This document shows, in pieces, positions 43,830 through 53,239 of a DNA stretch of 64,000 nucleotides (the stretch's first letter is position 1; every line of letters begins with the position of its first letter). The stretch is from positions 124,001 to 188,000 of the forward strand of contig CAVYDG010000001.1 in the NCBI GenBank assembly GCA_963767245.1, written 5' to 3'. The notes beneath the pieces were generated by a model that saw only the letters and a list, made by a program, of their open reading frames with translations, searched no databases and had not been told where the DNA came from. Made by a program: the position numbers and the translations under genes. The stretch comes from Roseiarcus sp963767245 (GTDB lineage Bacteria; Pseudomonadota; Alphaproteobacteria; Rhizobiales; Beijerinckiaceae).

Positions 43830-44363
43830 ATGGCGACGATTTTCGTTAGTCACTCAGGCAGAGATAATGCGATCGTCTCCTCTTTACAGAAATGGCTGAT
43901 TTCTAACGGCTTCGACGACCTGTTTATTGACTTCGCGAGCATTCGCGGGGGGGACAAGTGGTCCGATGTCTTGCGCAAGGAGAAACGCGCGTGTCGCGTC
44001 GTCCTTTGTATCGTAACCGATAACTGGCTCACTTCTGACGAGTGCTATGGTGAATTCTCCGCTGCGTTTTATCAAGGAAAGCGGATCATTCCGCTGTTTG
44101 TATCGACCCAAGCCGTGTTGAAAGGCGCCAACGCGACCCGACTCGCGCGCATCGCGTCCGAGGACCAGGGTTTCGACGTTTCGCAGGCTATTCAGGCGGG
44201 TGTTTTTGACATGGACCGCCTTCCGCCGGCGAGCGATCTTCTCATGGCGGGGCTTCGCGCTGCGGGTGCACTTGTGAAAGTGGGCCTGGATCCAACGGCG
44301 TTCGAAGTCGACCAGACAACTCGGCCTTCTCCGTTTCCGGGCCTCGAGTTCCTTCGAAGATGA
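43830..44363 (+). pseudogene. TIR domain, N-terminal part of a split TIR-STAND-beta-propeller gene
   Basis: Residues 1-135 form a bacterial TIR domain: ATIFVSHSGRDNAIVSSLQKWL, FIDFASIRGGDKWSDVL, CRVVLCIVTDNWLTSDECYGEF and KRIIPLFV. The Cys-x-x-Glu (C72, E75) matches the catalytic Glu position of NAD-cleaving TIRs. The frame ends at a TGA (44361-44363) caused by an extra T at 44346-44351 (GAGTTC for GAGTC). Without it, the conserved linker becomes PFPGLESFEDDDADAAIFFGR and runs into the STAND ATPase frame. TIR proteins of this type act in antiphage or stress signalling; that role here is inference. Confidence 0.82.
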
Positions 44364-44433
44364 CGACGCAGACGCAGCAATTTTCTTCGGTCGATCGCCG
44401 GAAATCGAACGCTGTCTCGAGGATCTCAGAGAG

Positions 44434-47364
44434 ATGCGCGCAAATGGTATCTCCCAGCCGTATGCGATGGTCGGGGCGTCCGGGTCCGGAAAATCATCTC
44501 TTATGAAGGCGGGCGTCTTGCCGCGCCTAAGAAGGGAGCGAGGGTGGCTTCCCCTTCGCGCGTTCCGGCCGGGGGCAGACCCGATTGGGAACTTCGGCAC
44601 CGCACTGGCGAGCACGCTGCTGAACTGCGGCGAGACTGCAAGCGCGGGTTCGATCAGAGATCGGTTGGTTGAGGCTTGGCGCCAGGTGAGAGTTGATCGC
44701 TTCGTGCCGGAAGAGAACTTTGGCAAACTACGAGCTGCACTTGACGAGTACTTCACTTTGCTTCGCTCTCGCTCCAGCCGACCCTTAGCAACAATCTTGA
44801 TTGCCCTCGATCAGGGCGAAGAGTTGGTCCGGGCGGACGCGGAAAGCGCCGACATCCTCTCGGATTATCTTCGCGCGGCCCTATCCGCCACTTCAAGCGA
44901 GCAGCAACCGGGTGTTCCGGTAAACACCATCATGGTGGTGTTCACGATCCGATCAGACAGTCTAGCAGAGCTACAGAAATCCGTCCGTTTCGCAAAGCTT
45001 GACGCCCGTTGCGCCGACATTCGGCCCATGCCCTTATATAGATTTGATACAGCTATTGAGGGGCCGGCAGCACGGTACGGCGTCCAGATCGATCCGAACC
45101 TAGTGGAAGCGATTATCGATGACGCTCCGGGAGAGGATGCACTTCCTCTGCTCGCATTCGCACTTCAACGCCTCTGGTCGCAGTATCATTCTGAATTGCG
45201 CATCGATCGGCTTCATTACGAACGAATGGGCTCCCTAGGCCCGATGATCGAGGACGCGGCGGAGAGGGCCCTTCGCGGACTAGCTCCCGGCCAAGATGAA
45301 CCGCTTCAGACAAATATCCCCCAGACGGTCGAACAACTCGCAGCCCGGACGTTCGTCCCACCCCTAACGCAGATCAGCGACAGCGGCAGCACGATACGCC
45401 GTGTTGCGCCCGCAAGCCGGTTCGGCACCGACGCTGCAAAACTCATCGATCAGTTTGTGCGATGGAGACTCCTTGTAAAGAAGCCAGGGCCTGATGAACG
45501 GAGCGGGACCGTGGAAGTCGCTCACGAAGTTGTTTTCCGCTCATGGCTTCGGCTTCAGCGCTGGATCGACGAAGAAAAGTCGAGGATGCAGGTTTTCCGA
45601 GACTTGGAGGCTGCCGCCCGGCTCTGGGATCAAAAGGGCCACCGTTCGAACTACCTTGATCATCGCGGGCGCCGACTCAGAGAAGCACGATTATTGTTAA
45701 AGACTCCGGAATTTCTCGCCGAGATGAGCAGCACGCAGAAAGCTTATCTAGACGGATGCGGAACCGCAGAGTTAAAACGCCACGTCGGCTATGCGGCAAC
45801 CTCTGCGGGTGTATTAGCCTTAACTTTCAGCATTGTGAGTTTTTACGACGCTATTTCTATGAGGGGTGCAATGCGCCCCAGGGCAGACAGCTTAATAAAG
45901 GCAGGATTGCCGACCCGTGCAGCAGTCTTCGCTCTAGCCGGAAAACTTGGGGAAACTGATTTGGCTCGGCATCTCAACATTACCGATCCCACAGAAACTC
46001 TTTATGATACTGGCTTTTCGCTTCCGCTCGTTTTAGACGACGACGAAGTATATTCCGGAGCAAAGTATCTTCTTTCCGAAGATGGAAAACGACTAGTCAC
46101 CGTAAATGGAGATGGGGCCGGCGCGATCTGGGACATCGGTCGGGGCGAGAAGCTGACGAATCTTGGAGGAAATGGTTCGGTAAACGCATACGCCGTGACC
46201 GAAGACCAAACGAGAATCGTTACGCAATCAAAGGATAACGCGCTGTCAGTCTGGGATATGGAAAGCGGAAAGCGGTTGGGCGGTTCCGACGCGGCTACGT
46301 ACGCCTCTGCCAAGCTCACTTCGAATCCTAACCGATTGATCACGATTTCGGAGTCCGGAACAGCGCTCCTTTGGAACTTGGATACTGGCGCCCAAATGAA
46401 CGCGCTGGGGGAGGCCAATGAGGTCGAGAACGCCGACGTGATTGCATCGCCCCCGCGGGCAACGATCAGGAGCAGGAACAAGCAGGGGCAATTGTGGAAC
46501 ACCTTAACCGGCGAGAAGATTGCCGACCTCGGGTCGTGTGAACAATGCTATCCTACAGAAGGCGTTCCAAAATTTCTCTTGGTCGGAAAGGATGGTTATG
46601 GGCAATTAGTTTCTACTTTAGACGGGCGTTTGCTTACAGTTAAACGGATCGATCCAGGTGCTAGAATCTCGGGATGGGCCTTTAGTTCTGATGGACGCCG
46701 GATTATCACCAGATCTATATATAATAAACTCACCCTTTGGGACTCAAATTCCGGTGATATAATTGCAGATATTGGTGTGAGCGATAGTCAGAACTATACA
46801 TTTTCACCGTCAGGGCAGCAAATATTGCTCCGCTACACAAACAGCAGCGGCGAACTCCGTAGTTCGGCGGATGGCTCCCTGCTTGTCGCTTTCCCCCCTG
46901 GAGAGCTGTCGGAATACAAATTCTCAAAGGTCCGCGATCGGTTGGCCACCATCGCTTTGAATCTGTCCGCCAGTCTGTGGAACAGCGCGACGGGAAAAAA
47001 AATGGCGACGCTTGCCGATCCCGGAGTAGCCGATAGCGTCAGTTTTTCCCGCGACGGCTCGAGGCTTTCTGTCGGCTCTAGTAAAGGCCTCGGAGGACTA
47101 TGGGACAGTGAGAACGGCTCTAAAATCACTGATTATCCAAGACCGGCGACAGATGCGGCTGGGGGTGGAGAATTTTCTCAAGACGGAACTCGCTTTGTTA
47201 CTTCCGGCGGCGATAATTTTGGGATGCTGTGGGATGCGCGAACGGGAGCATACTTGGCCGATCTTGGGGGCGAAGGGGCAGTCAGCGACGGCGAGGTCTC
47301 GGCTGACGGTGCGTCGGATCGCGACAAATTCGGTTTTTTCCACGGTCGCTGTTTGGGACGGTAG
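44434..47364 (+). CDS. STAND-type (nSTAND1-like) ATPase with membrane helix and WD40-like beta-propeller; continuation of the TIR gene
   Basis: First ATG shown; the frame is open from about 44350 and belongs to the same gene as the TIR domain. The P-loop is MVGASGSGKSSLMKAGVLPRL (about 12-32), and Walker B is ATILIALDQGEELV (D126). A helical arm follows, with VEVAHEVVFRSWLRLQRWIDEE, typical of nSTAND1 proteins. One membrane helix lies at about 449-472. From about 530 onward come degenerate WD-like repeats (SEDGKRLVTVNGDGAGAIWD, ALSVWDMESGKRL, GGLWDSENGSKI). The propeller region is visibly richer in A/T than its neighbours, suggesting acquired DNA. STAND ATPases oligomerise on sensing a trigger, here probably through the propeller. 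Confidence 0.82.
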   Translation: MRANGISQPYAMVGASGSGKSSLMKAGVLPRLRRERGWLPLRAFRPGADPIGNFGTALASTLLNCGETASAGSIRDRLVEAWRQVRVDRFVPEENFGKLRAALDEYFTLLRSRSSRPLATILIALDQGEELVRADAESADILSDYLRAALSATSSEQQPGVPVNTIMVVFTIRSDSLAELQKSVRFAKLDARCADIRPMPLYRFDTAIEGPAARYGVQIDPNLVEAIIDDAPGEDALPLLAFALQRLWSQYHSELRIDRLHYERMGSLGPMIEDAAERALRGLAPGQDEPLQTNIPQTVEQLAARTFVPPLTQISDSGSTIRRVAPASRFGTDAAKLIDQFVRWRLLVKKPGPDERSGTVEVAHEVVFRSWLRLQRWIDEEKSRMQVFRDLEAAARLWDQKGHRSNYLDHRGRRLREARLLLKTPEFLAEMSSTQKAYLDGCGTAELKRHVGYAATSAGVLALTFSIVSFYDAISMRGAMRPRADSLIKAGLPTRAAVFALAGKLGETDLARHLNITDPTETLYDTGFSLPLVLDDDEVYSGAKYLLSEDGKRLVTVNGDGAGAIWDIGRGEKLTNLGGNGSVNAYAVTEDQTRIVTQSKDNALSVWDMESGKRLGGSDAATYASAKLTSNPNRLITISESGTALLWNLDTGAQMNALGEANEVENADVIASPPRATIRSRNKQGQLWNTLTGEKIADLGSCEQCYPTEGVPKFLLVGKDGYGQLVSTLDGRLLTVKRIDPGARISGWAFSSDGRRIITRSIYNKLTLWDSNSGDIIADIGVSDSQNYTFSPSGQQILLRYTNSSGELRSSADGSLLVAFPPGELSEYKFSKVRDRLATIALNLSASLWNSATGKKMATLADPGVADSVSFSRDGSRLSVGSSKGLGGLWDSENGSKITDYPRPATDAAGGGEFSQDGTRFVTSGGDNFGMLWDARTGAYLADLGGEGAVSDGEVSADGASDRDKFGFFHGRCLGR

Positions 47365-47713
47365 TCGGTTGCCGCTCGGAATAAGCCCAATGAATCTCAG
47401 AGAGTACGTGTGCGCGATCAACCATACAGCGATCCAAAACTTCTCGGGCGCGGCGCGCGAAGGGGCCTACCGGCTCGATAACGTCGACATATCTGTCTCT
47501 CAATACATTCGAGGCCGTCCATGGCACCCTTGCGACTGGCGTGGCCTCTCGACCATGGAGGGCTGGGCTCAATCGCTGCGATACTGGGTTACAAAAATGA
47601 GCGGTCATTGGGACTACAAATGCGGCGAACGAACCGCGTTTGGCGGGATCGACAAGGAAGCCACCAAGCTTTGCGACACAACGTCCGGGGGTAGAATCCG
47701 AGATCCGGACTGA
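47365..47713 (+). pseudogene. C-terminal tail of the TIR-STAND-propeller protein, displaced by a frameshift
   Basis: The frame used up to 47364 ends abruptly after SADGAS. The overlapping frame gives IATNSVFSTVAVWDGSRLPLG, the expected last propeller strand, then a Cys/Trp-rich tail (GRPWHPCDWRGLSTMEGWAQ, HWDYKCGERTAFGG). Tails with CDW..L...EGWAQ are common at the end of such WD40-STAND proteins. A one-base change near 47310-47325 is implied. The corrected gene would end at the TGA at 47711-47713. Confidence 0.65.
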
Positions 47714-47786
47714 GAGATTCCGCTACTCAAAGCAAGTCCGCCCCGCAAAGCGGAGCGGACATCTACCGAAGCGACCTTTGTGCTGA

Positions 47787-48032
47787 TCAGCTCTTAGGAG
47801 CTTCGGGCGCGGCCGGAGCCGGAGCCTGCGCTGCAGGCGTCTTTGCATGATGATGAGGCTTGCTGGCAGTGTGGCGCTTCGCCTTCGCCGGCTTGGCGGG
47901 CGCCATTGCGTCGGAGGCCGCAGGCGCGGCGCCCGGGGCTGCCGGCGCCGTCGTATCGGTCTGGGCGAGGGCGGCGAGAGGCGCGAAAGCGATCGCGGCG
48001 GAGATTCCGAGCGCGGCGAATGTCTTCAGCAT
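47787..48032 (-). CDS. small exported Ala/Pro/Lys-rich protein
   Basis: An 81-residue protein: a clear signal peptide (MLKTFAALGISAAIAFAPLAALAQ, cleavage after ALA), then a low-complexity segment of Ala, Pro, Lys and His (AKPAKAKRHTASKPHHHAK). Proteins of this build are common periplasmic or envelope proteins in Rhizobiales; no function is known. The His/Lys cluster could bind metal or anions, but this is a guess. The start is placed at the signal peptide Met. It converges with the STAND gene and is divergent from aroC. Confidence 0.72.
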   Translation of the reverse strand: MLKTFAALGISAAIAFAPLAALAQTDTTAPAAPGAAPAASDAMAPAKPAKAKRHTASKPHHHAKTPAAQAPAPAAPEAPKS

Positions 48033-48198
48033 TGTACAGTCTCCATGCGAGTTGTTCGAACTCTTGGTTGTAGCGGGGCGACGGCATGCGCCCGCCAAGA
48101 TGAATTGGCAATGAATGTAGCGTGGCGGGAATTGGGCGCGCGTGCGGCCGGGTTTGACGCAGACAACGCCTCTCCCGTATGTACCCTCAGGTTCCGCC

Positions 48199-49290
48199 AT
48201 GTCCCATAACACCTTCGGCCATCTCTTCCGCGTCACCACCTTCGGCGAGAGTCATGGCGCGGGGATCGGATGCGTCGTCGACGGCTGCCCGCCGCGAATT
48301 CCGCTCGAAACCGCCGACATCCAGGCCGAACTCGACCGGCGCCGCCCCGGCGCCTCGCGCTTCACCACCCAGCGCCGTGAGCCGGACGAGGCGCGCATCC
48401 TCTCAGGCGTGATGATCGATGAGACGACGGGCCGGCAGGTGACGACGGGAACGCCGATCGGAATCTTCATCGACAACGTCGATCAGCGGTCGAAGGACTA
48501 TGGCGAGATCAAAGACAAGTACCGTCCCGGCCATGCCGACTATGCCTATGACGCAAAGTACGGCATCCGCGATTATCGCGGCGGTGGCCGCGCCTCGGCG
48601 CGTGAGACGGCGGCTCGGGTCGCGGCGGGGGCGATCGCCCGCAAGGCGATCCCCGCCGTCCTTGTTCGCGGGGCGCTCGTGCAGATGGGAAAGCTCAAGA
48701 TCGACCGGACACGCTGGGACTGGGACGAGGTCGGGCGGAACCCGTTCTTTACCCCCGACGCCGCCGCCGCCGCGAGCTTCGCCGACTATCTCGACGACAT
48801 CCGCAAGGCCGGCTCCTCGATCGGCGCGGTGATCGAGATTGTCGCCGAGGGCGTGCCCGCGGGCTGGGGCGCGCCGATCTACGGCAAGCTCGATGCGGAA
48901 CTCGCCGCGGCGCTGATGGGGATCAATGCCGTCAAAGGGGTCGAAATCGGCGACGGCTTCGCCGCGGCCGAACTCTCCGGCGAGCAGAACGCCGACGAGA
49001 TGCGCCGGGGCAACGATGGCCAGCCGCGCTTTTTCTCCAACCACGCCGGCGGCATTCTCGGCGGCATTTCGACCGGACAGCCGATCGTCGCCCGGTTCGC
49101 TGTCAAGCCGACGTCCTCGATTCTCGCGCCGCGCCGCACGGTCACCCGCGCGATCGAAGATACGGAGATCGTGACCAAAGGGCGCCACGACCCTTGCGTG
49201 GGCATCCGCGCCGTGCCGGTGGGCGAAGCGATGGTAGCGTGCGTGCTCGCCGACGCTTTCCTGCGCCATCGGGGGCAGGTGGGCGCCTAG
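48199..49290 (+). CDS. aroC: chorismate synthase
   Basis: A full-length (363 aa) AroC, which makes chorismate from EPSP with reduced FMN, the last step of the shikimate pathway. Family signatures are HLFRVTTFGESHGAGIGCVVDGCPP, RRPGASRFTTQRREPDE, HADYAYDAKYGIRDYRGGGRASARETAARVAAG, and the C-terminal RFFSNHAGGILGGISTGQPI. The start at 48199 (MSHNTFGHLF) is the family start; the frame extends to 48142 without homology. No other aro gene is nearby. Confidence 0.97.
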   Translation: MSHNTFGHLFRVTTFGESHGAGIGCVVDGCPPRIPLETADIQAELDRRRPGASRFTTQRREPDEARILSGVMIDETTGRQVTTGTPIGIFIDNVDQRSKDYGEIKDKYRPGHADYAYDAKYGIRDYRGGGRASARETAARVAAGAIARKAIPAVLVRGALVQMGKLKIDRTRWDWDEVGRNPFFTPDAAAAASFADYLDDIRKAGSSIGAVIEIVAEGVPAGWGAPIYGKLDAELAAALMGINAVKGVEIGDGFAAAELSGEQNADEMRRGNDGQPRFFSNHAGGILGGISTGQPIVARFAVKPTSSILAPRRTVTRAIEDTEIVTKGRHDPCVGIRAVPVGEAMVACVLADAFLRHRGQVGA

Positions 49291-49337
49291 CGGCCTGGAT
49301 ATGTGTTCGCGCGATCGACTAGAGAAAGAATTCCGAA

Positions 49338-50474
49338 ATGCGCATTGTCTTCGCGTTGGCTGCTGTTCTCGCTCTCGCATCTGGCGCGGTGGCCGAAGAC
49401 TACGGACGGCCAACCGCGATCCTGGTCAGTCCGATTCACGAAGCCCAAGTCGTTCGCGGCGATGACGGCATGGACCATGTCGAATACGAACTCCTCGTCG
49501 TCAGCGTGTTCTCCGAGCCAGTGACGCTGTCGAACGTGACCGTGCTGGATCCGGCAGGAAAGGAAATGCTTCGAATCGAAGGACCCGCTCTTTCCGCCGC
49601 AACTCAGGCGCTGTTCGCAAAGACCCCATCGCCGATCATTCCGCCGTCGGCCGCCGCGTCGGTGGAAGTCGATCTGATTCTGCCGCCGGGCGCGGCGCCG
49701 GAACGCGTCACGCACCGGATCACTTACACACTAAAGGCGGACTCGGAGCTTGCCCCGATAGTCGGCAGCATGGAGGTTGACGCGCCAGAAGTCGCTGTCA
49801 ATCGCAAGCCCGCAATCGTGATCAGGCCGCCCGTCGGGGGGAGCGGCTGGCTCGCCTCGAGCGCTTGCTGCAAGCCGAACGTCCACAGAGACGAACGCAT
49901 CGCGATAGACGGCGTCCGCATCGAGACCGGCGAAACCTTTGCGGTTGACTGGGTCAAGGTCAAGAACGACAGAATTTTTGACCGCGACGGCAAGCGGGCC
50001 GAGCAGTACTACGGCTTCGGCGAGGACGTCCTCGCGGTCGCCGACGGCGTCGTGGTCTCAATCCACGACGGCATGCCGGATCAGACGCCGTTTCTGTTCA
50101 TGGTCCCCAAGTCGAAGTCAGACTATGGCGGCAACAACGTGATGGAAGAAATCGCTCCGAATGTGTTCTCCTGGTATGCGCATTTGCGCGAGGGCAGCAT
50201 TACGGTGAAGGTCGGAGACGCAGTGAAGGCTGGGGCGCCGATCGGCAAATTGGGGAACACCGGTCCCTCCGAAGGTCCGCACCTCCATTTGGGTCTACTC
50301 GACAAGCCGGACCCTCTCGCCGGACGGAGCCTGCCGTTCGTCTTCGACAGCTTTGCCTTGGTCGGCGCTATCGATTTCGACGCTTCGAAGGGGGATCGAC
50401 TGGTGGTCCTGCCGGATTCGCGGCAGGTTCGGTCCGCCTATCCGCTCTATGGCGGCATCCAGAACTTTCCCTAG
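49338..50474 (+). CDS. exported M23-family (LytM-domain) peptidase-like protein
   Basis: A 378-residue protein with signal peptide MRIVFALAAVLALASGAVA. An N-terminal about 190 residues of beta-rich sequence is followed by an M23/LytM domain (about 230-345) containing NVFSWYAHLREGSITVKVGDAVKAG and the HLHLGL zinc motif. The usual upstream HxxxD site is YYGFGED here, so the first zinc His is missing and the domain may be non-catalytic. M23 proteins cut or bind peptidoglycan cross-links. Its start lies 48 bases after aroC, so read-through is possible. Confidence 0.83.
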   Translation: MRIVFALAAVLALASGAVAEDYGRPTAILVSPIHEAQVVRGDDGMDHVEYELLVVSVFSEPVTLSNVTVLDPAGKEMLRIEGPALSAATQALFAKTPSPIIPPSAAASVEVDLILPPGAAPERVTHRITYTLKADSELAPIVGSMEVDAPEVAVNRKPAIVIRPPVGGSGWLASSACCKPNVHRDERIAIDGVRIETGETFAVDWVKVKNDRIFDRDGKRAEQYYGFGEDVLAVADGVVVSIHDGMPDQTPFLFMVPKSKSDYGGNNVMEEIAPNVFSWYAHLREGSITVKVGDAVKAGAPIGKLGNTGPSEGPHLHLGLLDKPDPLAGRSLPFVFDSFALVGAIDFDASKGDRLVVLPDSRQVRSAYPLYGGIQNFP

Positions 50475-50615
50475 CTCACTGATGCTGCGACAAAGACGCC
50501 AGTTCCATTGCATCGGCTCGCGTCTTAACCTCGCTCCAGGCATGGTCCCCTCGTTTCATGACGACGTCACGCGCGGGCCGTTCCCTGCGAGGCGACACGG
50601 ATCGGAGATTGAAGA

Positions 50616-52331
50616 ATGTCGGAGCATCACAGCGATGGAGTGACCCGTCGCGATGTGCTGATTGGCGCGGCCGGCGGGCTTGCGCTTGCGGCGATCGAGC
50701 CGCACCGTGCGGCGGCGCAAGATGCTGAGGGAACGCAAGTCACCGGCCTCGTGTTCGAGGACCGGGACGGCTCAGGCGCAGCCGGCGCCGCCAATCCCGG
50801 GCTCCCGGGCGTGCTCGTCTCCAATGGCCGCGACATCGCCGTCACCGGCGCGGACGGCCGCTATACGCTGCCGTTGCCGGACGAGGCGACGATCTTCGTC
50901 GTCAAGCCCGCGGGCTTCATGCCGCCGGTCGAGCCTGAGACCAATCTGCCCCTCTTCTACCGCCATCATCAGCCCAAGGGCTCGCCGCCCAATCTCAACC
51001 TGACTTTTGAGGGCCTCGCCCCGACTGGCCCCTTGCCGGCGTCGGTCGATTTCGCGCTTCGGCGCCGGGAGGAGCCGAAGGCGTTCGACGTCGTGATGGT
51101 GACCGATCCGCAGCCCGAGACCGGGGCGGAAGTCGACTTCATTCGCGAGGACCTGTTGCAGGCGCTGGCGGGCGTCGACGCCAAATTCGGCCTCACTGCC
51201 GGCGACATCATGTTCGACGACCTCACGCTCTATCCGCGCTCGAATGCGATCATGGGGACGATCGGGCTGGCGTGGTGGAACATCGGCGGCAACCACGATC
51301 TCAATTTCGAAGCGCCCGACCGCCGCTACAGCCGCGAGACGTTCAAGCGCGTGTTCGGCCCGAACTATTACGCGTTCTTCTACGCCAAGACGCTCTTCCT
51401 CATGCTCGATGACGTGAACTATCTCGGCTTCGATCCTTATAAAGTCGGGGGAGGGGGCAAGTACGAGGGCAGACTCGATGAGGCGCAACTCGCGTTCGTG
51501 CGCAATGTGCTCGCGCATACGCCGGAAGACACGCTGATCGTTACGGTGATGCACATCCCGCTCCGCACCTTTCTGGACGACGAGCCCTATCAGAACTTGC
51601 AGGACCGGCAGGCGTTTTTCGATCTTTTCGCAGGGCGCCGCTTCACCGTCAGCTTCGCCGGCCACACGCATACGACCGAGCATCATTACTTCGACGCGGG
51701 GGACGGCTGGAAAGGGGCCGAGCCGCACCATCATCATGTGCTGACGGCCCTATCGGGCTCGTGGTGGAGCGGTCCGTTCGATCATCGCGGCGTCGCCTCG
51801 GCCGACAGCCGCGACGGCACGCCGAACGGCTTTCACATCCTCTCGGTCGACGGCGCCGCGTATACGACCCGCTTCATTCCGGCGAAGGAGCCGAACGGGC
51901 GGCAGATGCGGCTCTCGATCGAGAGCCGGTTCCATGGGATCAGCAAGGACGCCGACCGCGATTTCAGCCAGGTGCGGCTCCTGGGTTCGCCGGTCCCGCG
52001 CGACGCTCTGAGCGCCTCGACCCTGATCGCCAACGTGTTCGACGGCGGCGACAAGACCAGGGTCGAAATGGTCATCGGCGACCGGGCTCCGGTGGAGATG
52101 ATCCGCCGCGCCCGGCCCGATCCGTTCGTCCAGGAAGTGTTCGCCCGCAACGAGGCAACCAAGAAGCCGTGGGTCAGCGCCGATAATTCCTCGCACATCT
52201 GGACCGCCCGCCTGCCCGGCGATCTTGCCCCCGGAACCTATCGGGTGGTGGTCGAGGCGGTCGGCGAATATGGCCAGCCTTTGAGCGGGCGGCTGGCGCT
52301 CGAGGTGACGGGTAGGGCGCGCTCGCCTTGA
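50616..52331 (+). CDS. Tat-exported calcineurin-like metallophosphoesterase
   Basis: A 571-residue protein with a twin-arginine signal (VTRRDVLIGAAGGLALAAIEP). An N-terminal carboxypeptidase-regulatory-like domain (VTGLVFEDRDGSGA) is followed by a metallophosphoesterase core with DPQPETGAEVDF (metal Asp), GDIMFDDLTLYP, GGNHDLN, MHIPL and FAGHTHTTEHH. A C-terminal phosphoesterase-associated domain ends the protein. Two-metal phosphoesterases of this layout act on phosphoester substrates in the periplasm; the substrate is unknown. Full length, with no damage. Confidence 0.9.
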   Translation: MSEHHSDGVTRRDVLIGAAGGLALAAIEPHRAAAQDAEGTQVTGLVFEDRDGSGAAGAANPGLPGVLVSNGRDIAVTGADGRYTLPLPDEATIFVVKPAGFMPPVEPETNLPLFYRHHQPKGSPPNLNLTFEGLAPTGPLPASVDFALRRREEPKAFDVVMVTDPQPETGAEVDFIREDLLQALAGVDAKFGLTAGDIMFDDLTLYPRSNAIMGTIGLAWWNIGGNHDLNFEAPDRRYSRETFKRVFGPNYYAFFYAKTLFLMLDDVNYLGFDPYKVGGGGKYEGRLDEAQLAFVRNVLAHTPEDTLIVTVMHIPLRTFLDDEPYQNLQDRQAFFDLFAGRRFTVSFAGHTHTTEHHYFDAGDGWKGAEPHHHHVLTALSGSWWSGPFDHRGVASADSRDGTPNGFHILSVDGAAYTTRFIPAKEPNGRQMRLSIESRFHGISKDADRDFSQVRLLGSPVPRDALSASTLIANVFDGGDKTRVEMVIGDRAPVEMIRRARPDPFVQEVFARNEATKKPWVSADNSSHIWTARLPGDLAPGTYRVVVEAVGEYGQPLSGRLALEVTGRARSP

Positions 52332-52418
52332 GCGCGCTATTGGTCCATATATATCGCCAAGCTCGGATGCGGCCCTAGCGAGCCAGCCGCCCGTGCGGAG
52401 CAAACGGGAGAGAGACAA

Positions 52419-53064
52419 ATGGATCCGAAATCGACTGCGGTCGTGCTCATCGAATACCAGAACGATTTCACCACCGAGGGCGGCACGCTGCATGGGGCGG
52501 TGAAGACGGTGATGGACAAGACCAACATGCTCGCGAACACGGTCGAGACCGTGAAAAAGGCGCGCGAACTCGGAGCGACGATCGTCTATGCGCCGATCAC
52601 CTTCACCGAGGACTATCGCGAGCTGAGCCCGACCCCATACGGCATCCTCAAGGGCGTGGTCGACAGCAAATCATTCCGTCAGGGGACTTGGGGCGCGGCG
52701 ATCGTCGATGCGCTGAAGCCGGAGCCGGGCGATATCGTCATCGAGGGCAAGCGAGGCCTGGACGGCTTCGCCACCACCAACCTCGACTTTATCCTGCGCG
52801 CACGCGGCATCTCGACCATCGCGCTCGGCGGATTTTTGACCAATTGCTGCGTCGAGTTCGACGATGCGGACCGGCTATGAGAAGGGCTATGACGTGGTCA
52901 CGCTGAAGGACTGCACGGCGACGGTCAGCGAGGAAGAACAGCACGCCGCGGTCGAGAAGAATTACCCGATGTTCTCGAAGCCGATGACGCATGACGAATT
53001 CCTGTCGAGCCTGAAAAGCGGCAAGGCGGTTGAAACGAAGTCGCGCGGCTACGAGGCCGCGTGA
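52419..53064 (+). pseudogene. isochorismatase-like cysteine hydrolase, interrupted by a one-base insertion
   Basis: The catalytic triad of the family is present: Asp in VLIEYQNDFT, Lys in IVIEGKRGLDGF, and Cys in GGFLTNCCVE. Immediately after CCVE the frame runs to a stop. Removing one T from 52854-52859 (GAGTTC for GAGTC) gives CCVESTMRTGYEKGYDVVTL, the standard sequence of the family, and continues to the TGA at 53064. The restored protein is about 214 residues. Members hydrolyse amides or vinyl ethers, and many are uncharacterised. The ATG at 52419 has GAGAGA upstream. Confidence 0.87.
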
Positions 53065-53082
53065 GGCAAAAGCGCCAAGCGA

Positions 53083-53216
53083 GCCCCCTCCACCGCCCTT
53101 CGGGCGGTCCCCCTCCCCCACGCTTTACAAGCGCAGGGGAGGAGAAGCGGGAGCGGCGGCGCATCCTCCCACGCGTAGCGGGGGAGGGGGACCATGCGGA
53201 GCATGGTGGAGGGGGC
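53083..53216. repeat. MITE-like palindromic element with 12-base terminal inverted repeats
   Basis: GCCCCCTCCACC (53083-53094) and GGTGGAGGGGGC (53205-53216) are perfect inverted ends of a 134-base element. It is rich in internal palindromes (CCGCCCTTCGGGCGG, CATGCGGAGCATG). It fills the gap between the isochorismatase and trmO genes. Elements of this kind are dispersed in many Rhizobiales genomes. It may act as a terminator or be mobilised by a transposase elsewhere. Confidence 0.75.
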
Positions 53217-53239
53217 GCTGCGTTGGCGCTCGACGGGTC

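Noticed and set aside
53030..53239. An N-terminal extension of trmO through the MITE
   Set aside because: The open frame runs through the repeat but encodes low-complexity Pro/Gly/Arg sequence; family homology begins after the ATG at 53240.
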